A stretch of 13,572 bases of DNA, taken from contig CAYMZB010000022.1 in assembly GCA_964394845.1 (NCBI GenBank), positions 1-13,572 of the forward strand, in the 5' to 3' direction. This document shows, piece after piece, positions 1 to 5,897 of the stretch. The stretch's first letter is position 1. Each line of letters begins with the position of its first letter. The position numbers and the translations under genes are program-made. A model generated the notes under the pieces. That model was not told the origin of the DNA, searched no databases, and saw only the letters and a program-made list of their open reading frames with translations. The DNA is from CAYMZB01 sp964394845 (lineage in GTDB: Bacteria; Patescibacteriota; Microgenomatia; Daviesbacterales; UBA10151).

Positions 1-204
1 ATTGGTGCAATTGATGAAGTTAGAATCAGCGATAGTCCTAGATACCTGGGAGCAACGATTTCAGTTTCCGGCCCATTTGGGGTGGGACCAGATACCTTAC
101 TACTTTGCCACTTTGATGAAAGTTCAGGCAATCCTGCATGCATCAACAATTCGGACACCCAAATGACAACTGCAGTGAATAACATTACTTACCTGAAAAA
201 TTAA
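1..204 (+). CDS. C-terminal end of a LamG-type surface protein (5' end outside window)
   Basis: Frame 1 is open from the window edge to a TAA at 202-204, giving 67 residues. The first residues, IGAIDEVRISDSPRY, match the very typical closing strand of LamG/concanavalin-like jelly-roll domains in large secreted proteins. About 20 residues later, TLLLCHFDESSGN looks like the opening strand of another such domain, but the protein ends about 25 residues after that, far short of a whole domain. The tail therefore holds one complete domain end plus a stub, with two Cys (in LLCHF and PACIN) that could form a disulfide. These proteins are usually exported and bind carbohydrate or other cell-surface ligands. 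The ligand here cannot be told, and the signal peptide and main body lie upstream of the window. The LamG assignment is fairly sure; the function is not. Confidence 0.7.
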   Translation: MGAIDEVRISDSPRYLGATISVSGPFGVGPDTLLLCHFDESSGNPACINNSDTQMTTAVNNITYLKN

Positions 205-213
205 AATTCTGTC

Positions 214-237
214 AAAAACCCTCAATGCGAGATTTTT
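214..237 (+). terminator. weak terminator-like hairpin after the LamG gene
   Basis: Five A (214-218) can pair with five T (233-237) around a CTC/GAG core (221-223 with 229-231) and a 5-nt loop, with a small internal loop. It sits 10 bp after the stop codon and ends in a T-run, as an AT-rich intrinsic terminator would. The GC core is only three pairs, so this is tentative. Confidence 0.35.
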
Positions 238-247
238 AAGCTGTGGA

Positions 248-276
248 TTGCAAATTTGAATTCTTCGTGATAGAAT
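248..276 (+). promoter_or_regulatory. sigma70-type promoter of rpsO
   Basis: A TTGCAA -35 box (248-253) and a TAGAAT -10 box (271-276) are separated by exactly 17 bp. TGA at 268-270 directly before the -10 gives it an extended -10 as well. Transcription would start near 283, leaving a leader of about 50 nt before the rpsO start codon. Confidence 0.7.
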
Positions 277-293
277 ACCTCCAAAGATTTAGA

Positions 294-328
294 GCAACGT
301 CTTGGCACCGAGGTTGTCCTGAAAGGAG
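294..328 (+). promoter_or_regulatory. rpsO leader hairpin and Shine-Dalgarno
   Basis: CAAC (295-298) pairs with GTTG (313-316), and inside it CTTG (301-304) pairs with CGAG (309-312) around a GCAC loop, leaving G299-T300 as a bulge. The inner stem has a U.G pair (303/310) next to a G-C pair (304/309), the kind of GU/GC pattern that S15 reads in 16S rRNA and in some of its own mRNAs. Just downstream lies a strong ribosome binding site, GAAAGGAG (321-328), 6 nt before the ATG. TCCT (317-320) could also fold onto AGGA (324-327) and hide it. This makes a plausible S15 autoregulatory site; the pairing is visible, the regulation is inferred. Confidence 0.45.
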
Positions 329-334
329 TTTCAG

Positions 335-604
335 ATGCCACTTGATCCAAAAATTAAGCAGAAAATAATTAAAGAGTTTGCTACAAAAAACGGAGATACA
401 GGTTCTCCTGAAGTACAGGTGGCCCTATTAACAGAGCAAATTAAAAATCTAGCTTCTCATTTAAAAGAACACACTCATGATATACATTCCAGACGCGGAC
501 TTTTATCCATGGTAAATAAGCGAAGAAGATTGCTGCAGTATCTTGTTAAAAAAGATCCAGAAAGATATCAGGAAGTTATAGAAAAGTTGGGACTTTCAAA
601 ATAA
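335..604 (+). CDS. rpsO: 30S ribosomal protein S15
   Basis: This 89-residue protein has the standard length for bacterial S15 and its conserved core, including [17 protein letters not shown] near residues 21-37 and [20 protein letters not shown] near residues 51-70. S15 is a primary binder of the central domain of 16S rRNA during 30S assembly. The ATG at 335 is preceded by the only canonical Shine-Dalgarno in the window (GAAAGGAG, 6 nt spacing) and the gene has its own promoter. pnp follows, the same rpsO-pnp order as in many bacteria. Nothing in the protein is odd. Confidence 0.98.
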   Translation: MPLDPKIKQKIIKEFATKNGDTGSPEVQVALLTEQIKNLASHLKEHTHDIHSRRGLLSMVNKRRRLLQYLVKKDPERYQEVIEKLGLSK

Positions 605-613
605 TTTAGAAAG

Positions 614-622
614 TGGTATACT
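614..622 (+). promoter_or_regulatory. extended -10 promoter ahead of pnp
   Basis: TGG-TATACT is a near-consensus extended -10 box starting 10 bp after the rpsO stop codon. No good -35 is seen at 16-18 bp; the closest is TTTCAA at 594-599. Transcription from here would begin near 629 and would include the long hairpin at 637-711 in the pnp leader. Confidence 0.45.
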
Positions 623-636
623 AATAAGCTAGAAGT

Positions 637-711
637 GATTTGGGGATTGCAAAGAGATAATTATTCGCCAAACAGGCGGAATTTAATTGCCTCTTATCCA
701 GTTTCCAAATC
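637..711 (+). promoter_or_regulatory. long imperfect hairpin in the rpsO-pnp intergenic region
   Basis: A nearly continuous stem can be traced by eye. GATTTGG (637-643) pairs with CCAAATC (705-711), then a G.U-containing stretch 644-649 with 699-704, then AAGAG (652-656) with CTCTT (691-695), then 658-663 with 684-689, and finally TTCGCC (664-669) with GGCGGA (675-680) around an AAACA loop. An alternative outer pairing, TTGGGGATT (640-648) with AATCCCCCAA (708-717), competes with the base of the stem. There is no T-run of terminator quality after it. In E. coli the pnp leader carries a long hairpin that RNase III and PNPase use for autoregulation; by analogy this may be a PNPase control element. 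It could instead be a weak rpsO terminator or a processing site. Confidence 0.5.
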
Positions 712-720
712 CCCCAATTT

Positions 721-784
721 GAGAGTCTAGAATTGAGAATCTAGAGTCAAGGGAAAAATCAATTTCCTAGACTCTCGACTCTAG
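721..784. repeat. nested inverted-repeat element upstream of pnp
   Basis: GAGAGTCTAG (721-730) is exactly complementary to CTAGACTCTC (767-776), and CTAGAGTC (741-748) to GACTCTAG (777-784), so two overlapping inverted repeats compete. The left side is also a direct repeat of a 14-bp unit (721-734 and 735-748, 11 of 14 identical, all differences transitions). No open reading frame is inside. The element ends 17 bp before the pnp ATG, and no Shine-Dalgarno is present between. The architecture suggests a small dispersed intergenic repeat or a structured RNA; the window holds only this one copy. Confidence 0.65.
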
Positions 785-801
785 CAACTAGTCACTAATT
801 A

Positions 802-3099
802 ATGAAAAAAGTAATAACAAAAGAAATGGACCTTAATGGTCGTAAATTACGATTAGAAACAGGCAAGCTTGCATTGCAGGCAGATGCTGCTGTTTTAGTG
901 TCTTGGGGTGAGACAGTAATTCTAGCAACTGTAGCAACCCAGTCTCTAAAAGAAGATATAGGTTATTTCCCTCTTTCTGTTGAATATGTAGAAAAACATT
1001 ATGCCGGTGGAAGAATCTCTTCTTCAAAGTTTATAAAAAGAGAGACCAGGCCTACTGATGAGGCTGTTTTAACAGGCAGATTAATTGACAGATCTATTCG
1101 TCCGCTTTTCCCAAAAGAGTTTAAAAAGAATGAAGTTCAGGTAATTTTAACTGTTTTATCTGTTGATCAAATAAATGATCCGGATATTGTGGGGCTTATT
1201 GGAGCATCAACAGCTTTGTCTATTTCATCTGTACCTTGGAAAGGGCCGATTGCTTGTGTTCGAATAGGAGAAAAAGACGGAAAATTAATAGTAAATCCGC
1301 TAATGGATGAAATGGAAAATCTTAATATGGATCTTTTAGTTGCCTCAGGCAAAGAAAAGATTGTGATGATAGAAACCCAGGCAAAACAAGTAGATGATGC
1401 ATTAGTTTTTGAAGGTATTAAAGAAGCGCACAAGGAGTCTCAACAAATTATTACTTTAATAGAAGAATTTACAAAAGAGGCTGGTAAAGCAAAACAAGCT
1501 GTTTCTGTAGTAGAAGAAGCGCTAGAAGAGGCTTTAATTTCCGAGGTTACAAAGATTACCAAAGAAAGAATAGAAGCAGCTTTATTTGATAACGAACACC
1601 CATGGCATGAAGCAACAGGAGATCTGATCAAAGAGCAACTCGCAGTTCAATACGCAGAAACCCTGACTCCTCAGATAATTTCCGGAATTTTTGATAAAGT
1701 TGCCAAAGAAATTTTACATCAAACTGTTTTAGTTAAGCAAAAAAGAGTTGATGGTAGAGCTATGGACGAGGTAAGAGAGCTAGATATTGAAGTTGGAATT
1801 TTACCAAGAACTCATGGAAGCGCACTCTTCCAAAGAGGAGACACACAAGTCTTATCAGTTGTAACATTAGGTGCACCATCTTTGGCGCAAACTTTGGATG
1901 GTATGGAAGGTGAGAGACAAAAAAAGTTTATGCATCACTACAATATGGGTATTAATCCTTTTTCTGTTGGTGAGGTAAAAAGAATAGGCGCGCCAAACAG
2001 ACGCGATATTGGTCACGGAGCTTTAGTTGAAAAAGCGCTTTTGGCTGTTATTCCTACTCAAGATAAATTTCCTTATGCCATAAGAGTAGTTTCCGAAGTT
2101 TTAGCAGCTAATGCTTCTACTTCTCAAGCAGCTATTTGTTCATCAACCTTAGCTTTATTAAATGCAGGTGTTCCACTTGTTGAACCAGTTGCCGGGATTG
2201 CCATGGGACTATTTTCGGATGATAAAAAAATACAAGTTGTAACTGATATGAGAGCTGTTGAGGATTTTTATGGAGAAATGGATTTTAAAGTTGCCGGAAC
2301 CAAAAATGGCATAACTGCAATTCAGATGGATACAAAGCTAGAAGGATTAACTTTTGAAATTATTGAACAAGCGCTGGCAATGGGTAAAAAAGCCAGAACT
2401 GAGATTTTGGAAAAAATGGCAAAGGTGATTTCTTCTGCAGGCGCTCTTTCACCTCATGCACCAAGAGTTGAGATTCTACACATAAAACCTGAAGAAATTG
2501 GTCTTTTAATCGGAACTGGCGGGAAAACTATTAATTCTATTATTGCGAAAACCGGGGCTGCTATAGATATTGAAGATGATGGAACAGTAATGGTATCAGG
2601 AACTAATTCAGAAGGAGTAGATAAGGCGCTTGAAGCAGTTCAAGGAATGTTTAAAACCTTTAATGTTGGTGATGAGTTAACAGGTAAAGTTGTTAGACTG
2701 GCAGCTTTTGGAGCATTTGTTGAGTTATCTCCGGGTAAAGATGGGTTAGTTCATATTTCTCAAATGGCGCCTGGTCATGTAGAAAGAGCAGAAGATGTTG
2801 TATCTGAGGGACAAGAAGTAAAGGTAAGAGTAACTGATGTTTCACCTGATGGGAAAATAGGTTTATCAATGCTTTTTGGAGCAGATATAAAGCCGGAATC
2901 TGAGAGCAGACCTTCGGGTGGCGGATTTAGACCTAGACCGGCTTTTAGAGACAGACCAAGACCTTCAAGTAGTGGGCACAGGTCCGGAGGATTTGGTGAA
3001 AGAAGAAGTACAGGTAATTTTGGTGGCGGAAGAAGTTCAGGTGGATTTGGAGGTCGTGGTGGACGAGATCGTGGTGGTCGCGGCGGATTTGACCGCTAA
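802..3099 (+). CDS. pnp: polyribonucleotide nucleotidyltransferase (PNPase) with RGG-rich tail
   Basis: This 765-residue protein is PNPase, which degrades RNA 3'-5' by phosphorolysis and can add tails, usually as a ring-shaped trimer. Domains in order are a first RNase PH fold (about 1-140), a helical linker, a second RNase PH fold (about 310-540), KH (about 552-612, with GTGG at 571-574) and S1 (about 622-692). Residues matching the E. coli metal and catalytic site are present at D488, D494 and K496 (E. coli D486, D492, K494). FMHHYNM and GAPNRRDIGHGALVEKAL are typical of the second core. From about residue 698 to the end runs a low-complexity tail rich in Gly, Arg, Ser and Phe, with several RGG-like steps, that standard PNPases lack. 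The ATG at 802 is the first possible start, since a TAA lies in frame at 796-798; no Shine-Dalgarno is seen. The Lon-like gene follows within 20 bp. Confidence 0.97.
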   Translation: MKKVITKEMDLNGRKLRLETGKLALQADAAVLVSWGETVILATVATQSLKEDIGYFPLSVEYVEKHYAGGRISSSKFIKRETRPTDEAVLTGRLIDRSIRPLFPKEFKKNEVQVILTVLSVDQINDPDIVGLIGASTALSISSVPWKGPIACVRIGEKDGKLIVNPLMDEMENLNMDLLVASGKEKIVMIETQAKQVDDALVFEGIKEAHKESQQIITLIEEFTKEAGKAKQAVSVVEEALEEALISEVTKITKERIEAALFDNEHPWHEATGDLIKEQLAVQYAETLTPQIISGIFDKVAKEILHQTVLVKQKRVDGRAMDEVRELDIEVGILPRTHGSALFQRGDTQVLSVVTLGAPSLAQTLDGMEGERQKKFMHHYNMGINPFSVGEVKRIGAPNRRDIGHGALVEKALLAVIPTQDKFPYAIRVVSEVLAANASTSQAAICSSTLALLNAGVPLVEPVAGIAMGLFSDDKKIQVVTDMRAVEDFYGEMDFKVAGTKNGITAIQMDTKLEGLTFEIIEQALAMGKKARTEILEKMAKVISSAGALSPHAPRVEILHIKPEEIGLLIGTGGKTINSIIAKTGAAIDIEDDGTVMVSGTNSEGVDKALEAVQGMFKTFNVGDELTGKVVRLAAFGAFVELSPGKDGLVHISQMAPGHVERAEDVVSEGQEVKVRVTDVSPDGKIGLSMLFGADIKPESESRPSGGGFRPRPAFRDRPRPSSSGHRSGGFGERRSTGNFGGGRSSGGFGGRGGRDRGGRGGFDR

Positions 3100-3100
3100 G

Positions 3101-3109
3101 TGTTAAAAT
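3101..3109 (+). promoter_or_regulatory. extended -10 motif just before the Lon-like gene
   Basis: TGT-TAAAAT directly follows the pnp stop codon and ends 7 bp before the ATG at 3117. The 11-mer TGTTAAAATAG (3101-3111) recurs exactly ahead of alaS (10049-10059). If used, the transcript would start at or next to the start codon. Confidence 0.4.
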
Positions 3110-3116
3110 AGTGATG

Positions 3117-4142
3117 ATGGAAAGCTCTGCTCAGTCTACAATTGAAGAGTTAAAAGTAAAAATTACTCATGCTAACTTACCTGCTGAGATTGCTGAGAAA
3201 CTTTTAAATCTTTTAAAATTCCCTGGGACTAGTGCCGAAATTGCAAATCTGATTGCCTACATTAATTTTGTTGTTTCCCTGCCTTTTGCAAAAATGGCTG
3301 AGGATATTTTGGATATTAACCGGGCAAAACAAATTTTGGATAAAAATCATTTTGGATTACAAGTTGTTAAAGATAGAATTTTAGAATATTTATCAGTCTT
3401 AATATTACATAAGCATAAGGGTGAGGCTAGTAGTTTTCATGCTCCAATCTTAGCTTTTATTGGTTTAGTTGGAACCGGAAAAACTTCCCTGGCTTATTCA
3501 ATTGCCGAAAGTTTAGGAAGGCCTTTGATTAGAATTCCGTTTGGTGGTTTAGGAGATCCTGCAACCCTTCGTGGTCAATCCCGTCAAAGAGGAGATTTCG
3601 AGTCAGGTCAAATAATAAAAGCTATAAAGCTTGCCAAAGTTTCAAATCCGGTCATACTTTTAGATGAGATAGATAGGGTTGCTGTGGAACATAGAGTTGA
3701 TATTATGGGAGTTTTGGTTGAGCTTTTAGACCCTGCACAAAATCAAGCCTTCATAGATCATTATTTGGATTTTCCATATGATTTATCACAGGTGCTCTTT
3801 ATTGCTACTGCTAACAACACCGGAAATATTGCTACTGCTGTATTGGATCGTTTGGAGCCAATACAAATGCCTTCATATTCTGATGAAGAAAAGGTTACAA
3901 TAGGTAAGCATTATCTTTTGCCAAAAGCAATAGATGAAGGAGGATTAGAGAGTAATATTTTGCAAATAGAAGACTCTATTTGGGCACAAATAATTAGGCC
4001 GCTAGGATTTGATGCAGGTATTAGATCTCTGCAGCGAACACTCCAAACAATCTGTCGTAAAGTAGCGAGAAAAGTAGCAGGAGGAGAGAAAGGGCCATTT
4101 AAAATAACAAGTGAAAATTTAGGAGAATACTTGTTGACTTAA
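3117..4142 (+). CDS. Lon-type AAA+ ATPase lacking the protease domain
   Basis: The 341 residues align by eye with the middle of Lon: a helical lead-in (FVVSLPF, LDINRAKQILDKNHFGLQVVKDRILEYL), Walker A GLVGTGKT (116-123), Walker B ending D183-E184, sensor 1 ATANN, an arginine finger in LDRLE (R245) and a sensor-2 arginine in GIRSLQRTL (R303). The protein stops there. Both the Lon N-terminal substrate domain and the C-terminal Ser-Lys protease domain are missing, and RNase J starts 8 bp later, so there is no room for a broken remnant. The pore loop is changed: where Lon has an aromatic-hydrophobic pair (TYVG or TYIG), this protein has QRGDFESG (157-164). It should bind and hydrolyse ATP, but substrate threading and proteolysis are doubtful. 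Three starts are possible (GTG 3111, ATG 3114, ATG 3117); 3117 fits the -10 spacing best. Position between two RNases suggests a role in RNA decay or ribonucleoprotein remodelling, which is inference. Confidence 0.85.
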   Translation: MESSAQSTIEELKVKITHANLPAEIAEKLLNLLKFPGTSAEIANLIAYINFVVSLPFAKMAEDILDINRAKQILDKNHFGLQVVKDRILEYLSVLILHKHKGEASSFHAPILAFIGLVGTGKTSLAYSIAESLGRPLIRIPFGGLGDPATLRGQSRQRGDFESGQIIKAIKLAKVSNPVILLDEIDRVAVEHRVDIMGVLVELLDPAQNQAFIDHYLDFPYDLSQVLFIATANNTGNIATAVLDRLEPIQMPSYSDEEKVTIGKHYLLPKAIDEGGLESNILQIEDSIWAQIIRPLGFDAGIRSLQRTLQTICRKVARKVAGGEKGPFKITSENLGEYLLT

Positions 4143-4150
4143 GAATTAAT

Positions 4151-5845
4151 ATGAAGACTTTTAAACCAAATTTTATACCACAACTAAATAATAATCAGAC
4201 CCTAAAACTTATTCCCTTAGGCGGTATTGGAGATGTTACCAAGAATATGTATGTATATGAATTTGGTGATGATATTATCATTATTGATTGCGGGGTGGGT
4301 TTTCCGGATGAAGGCATGCCAGGAGTGGATTTAGTAATACCAGACATATCCTATTTAAGGACCAATTTAAATAAAATTCGCGGCATTTTAATTACACACG
4401 GCCACGAAGATCATATAGGCGCTCTTCCCTTTCTTTGGCCGGAACTGCAAGTTCCAATATATACCCAAAAGTTAACAGCAGGGTTTATTAAGAAGAAATT
4501 TACCGAGTATAATTTAGAGAAAAATAAAATTATTGAAGTTAAAATTGATGAAAAATTATCTCTTGGTGCATTTCAGGTATCATTTTATCAGGTAGCTCAT
4601 TCAGTTCCAGATTCTACTGGGATTGTTTTAAAAACTCCGGTCGGAACAATTATTCATCAGGCAGATTTCAAGATTGACTGGACACCTGTTTCCGGACAAT
4701 TGACAGATGTGGGTACAGTTGCTTCTTTAGGTAAAGAAGGAGTGTTACTAATGCTGATTGATTGTTTAAGGGTAGAAAAGCCAGGTTTTAATAAATCAGA
4801 AAAATCAATTGAGTCTACTTTTGAAAAAGCCTCCTTAGAGACTCCCGGAAAATTACTGATAACAATGACCTCATCTAATGTTTCCAGAATGCAGCAGGCA
4901 ATAAATGTTGCAGCCAGACAGAATAGGAAAATTGCAGTGGTAGGACGATCTTTTGAAAATAACTTTCAGGTAGCAAGGGATCTGGGGTATTTACAGATTC
5001 CTCCTGGGATAATTATTGCACCAGATGCCATGAGTTCTTTTGATCCAAAAAAACTGCTGATTTTAATTGCTGGTTCACAAGGTCAGGCAGATTCATCTTT
5101 AACCAGGGTTGCTAATGAAGATCATAAACTGGTTAAACTAAAACAAGGGGATAGTGTGATTTTCTCGGCCGACCCGATTCCGTCAACTGAATCTGCTCAA
5201 AATGCTTTGATTGATTCTCTGTCAAGACTCGGAGTTAATGTTTATTATTCAACAATTATGGATTCCCTTCACGTAAGCGGGCATGCTGCGGTGGAGGAGC
5301 TCCGATTAATGATAAACTTAGCAAAGCCAAAATTCCTATTCCCAATTGGCGGAACATTTAAACATATAAAAGCATTTTCAACTATGGCTCAGGATTTAGG
5401 TTTTCAAAAGGCAAATGTTATAGATGCTGAAGATGGAGATATTTTGGAAATTAAAAAAGATGCAATAAAACTTAATGGAAAAGTTGATATACAAAATGTG
5501 TATGTTGATGGGTTAGGTATAGGAGATGTGGGACAAGTGATTTTGCGGGATAGACAAAAAATGAATGAAGAAGGTGTGGTGGTAGTGGTGGTATCAGTTG
5601 ATCATCAAAGCGGGAAATTAATGTCAGATGTAGATATTATCTCAAGAGGATTTGTGTTTGAGGATATGGCGAAAGATATTCTGGATAATGCTAAAGATGT
5701 TGTTAAGGATGCTCTCGAGAAGCATTCCCATAAATCTCCTGATTTTAGATTTGTAAGAAAGATTATAGAAGAGGGTTTAGGGAGGTTTTTTTATGAGGCT
5801 ACTGAAAGGAGACCATTAATACTTTCAGTAGTAGTAGAGATATAA
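4151..5845 (+). CDS. rnj: RNase J-family ribonuclease with variant motifs
   Basis: This 564-residue protein has the length and order of RNase J: a metallo-beta-lactamase core, a beta-CASP insert and a C-terminal domain ending in RRPLILSVVVEI. RNase J degrades RNA 5'-3' and also cuts internally. Metal ligands visible are H83, H85, D87, H88 (HGHEDH), H150 (HSVPDS) and D172 (QADFK), and the phosphate-binding HVSGHA motif is at 374-379. The PIHGEYR motif that gives the last metal ligand in B. subtilis RNase J1 (H390) reads PIGGTFK here, with G400 in that place. SDSTN is changed to IDCLR and QGEPM to QGQAD. The enzyme may therefore bind metal differently or be less active; loss of activity is not shown. 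The ATG lies 8 bp after the Lon-like gene without a Shine-Dalgarno, so the two are probably co-transcribed. Confidence 0.93.
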   Translation: MKTFKPNFIPQLNNNQTLKLIPLGGIGDVTKNMYVYEFGDDIIIIDCGVGFPDEGMPGVDLVIPDISYLRTNLNKIRGILITHGHEDHIGALPFLWPELQVPIYTQKLTAGFIKKKFTEYNLEKNKIIEVKIDEKLSLGAFQVSFYQVAHSVPDSTGIVLKTPVGTIIHQADFKIDWTPVSGQLTDVGTVASLGKEGVLLMLIDCLRVEKPGFNKSEKSIESTFEKASLETPGKLLITMTSSNVSRMQQAINVAARQNRKIAVVGRSFENNFQVARDLGYLQIPPGIIIAPDAMSSFDPKKLLILIAGSQGQADSSLTRVANEDHKLVKLKQGDSVIFSADPIPSTESAQNALIDSLSRLGVNVYYSTIMDSLHVSGHAAVEELRLMINLAKPKFLFPIGGTFKHIKAFSTMAQDLGFQKANVIDAEDGDILEIKKDAIKLNGKVDIQNVYVDGLGIGDVGQVILRDRQKMNEEGVVVVVVSVDHQSGKLMSDVDIISRGFVFEDMAKDILDNAKDVVKDALEKHSHKSPDFRFVRKIIEEGLGRFFYEATERRPLILSVVVEI

Positions 5846-5872
5846 ATCTTTTTATAGACCCTATAGTAAGTA

Positions 5873-5881
5873 TGGTATAAT
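5873..5881 (+). promoter_or_regulatory. extended -10 promoter of ftsK
   Basis: TGG-TATAAT is a consensus extended -10 box 16 bp before the ftsK ATG, predicting a leader of about 10 nt with no Shine-Dalgarno. It is almost the same as the TGG-TATACT box ahead of pnp. A short inverted repeat, TATAG/CTATA (5853-5865), lies just upstream. No clear -35 is seen. Confidence 0.55.
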
Positions 5882-5897
5882 ATATTAATAAAATCTT

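Noticed and set aside
605..801. tRNA or other known RNA gene in the rpsO-pnp gap
   Set aside because: The hairpin is one long stem without a cloverleaf, T-loop or CCA end; no known RNA family was recognised.
833..1631. Minus-strand open frames opposite pnp (63-88 codons)
   Set aside because: They lie wholly inside pnp, whose protein is unmistakable, and show no domain, promoter or ribosome site of their own.
2918..3106. Plus-strand frame over the pnp tail encoding an Asp/Val/Glu-rich peptide
   Set aside because: It is a frame-shifted reading of the repetitive Gly/Arg tail; its composition is a by-product of that repeat.
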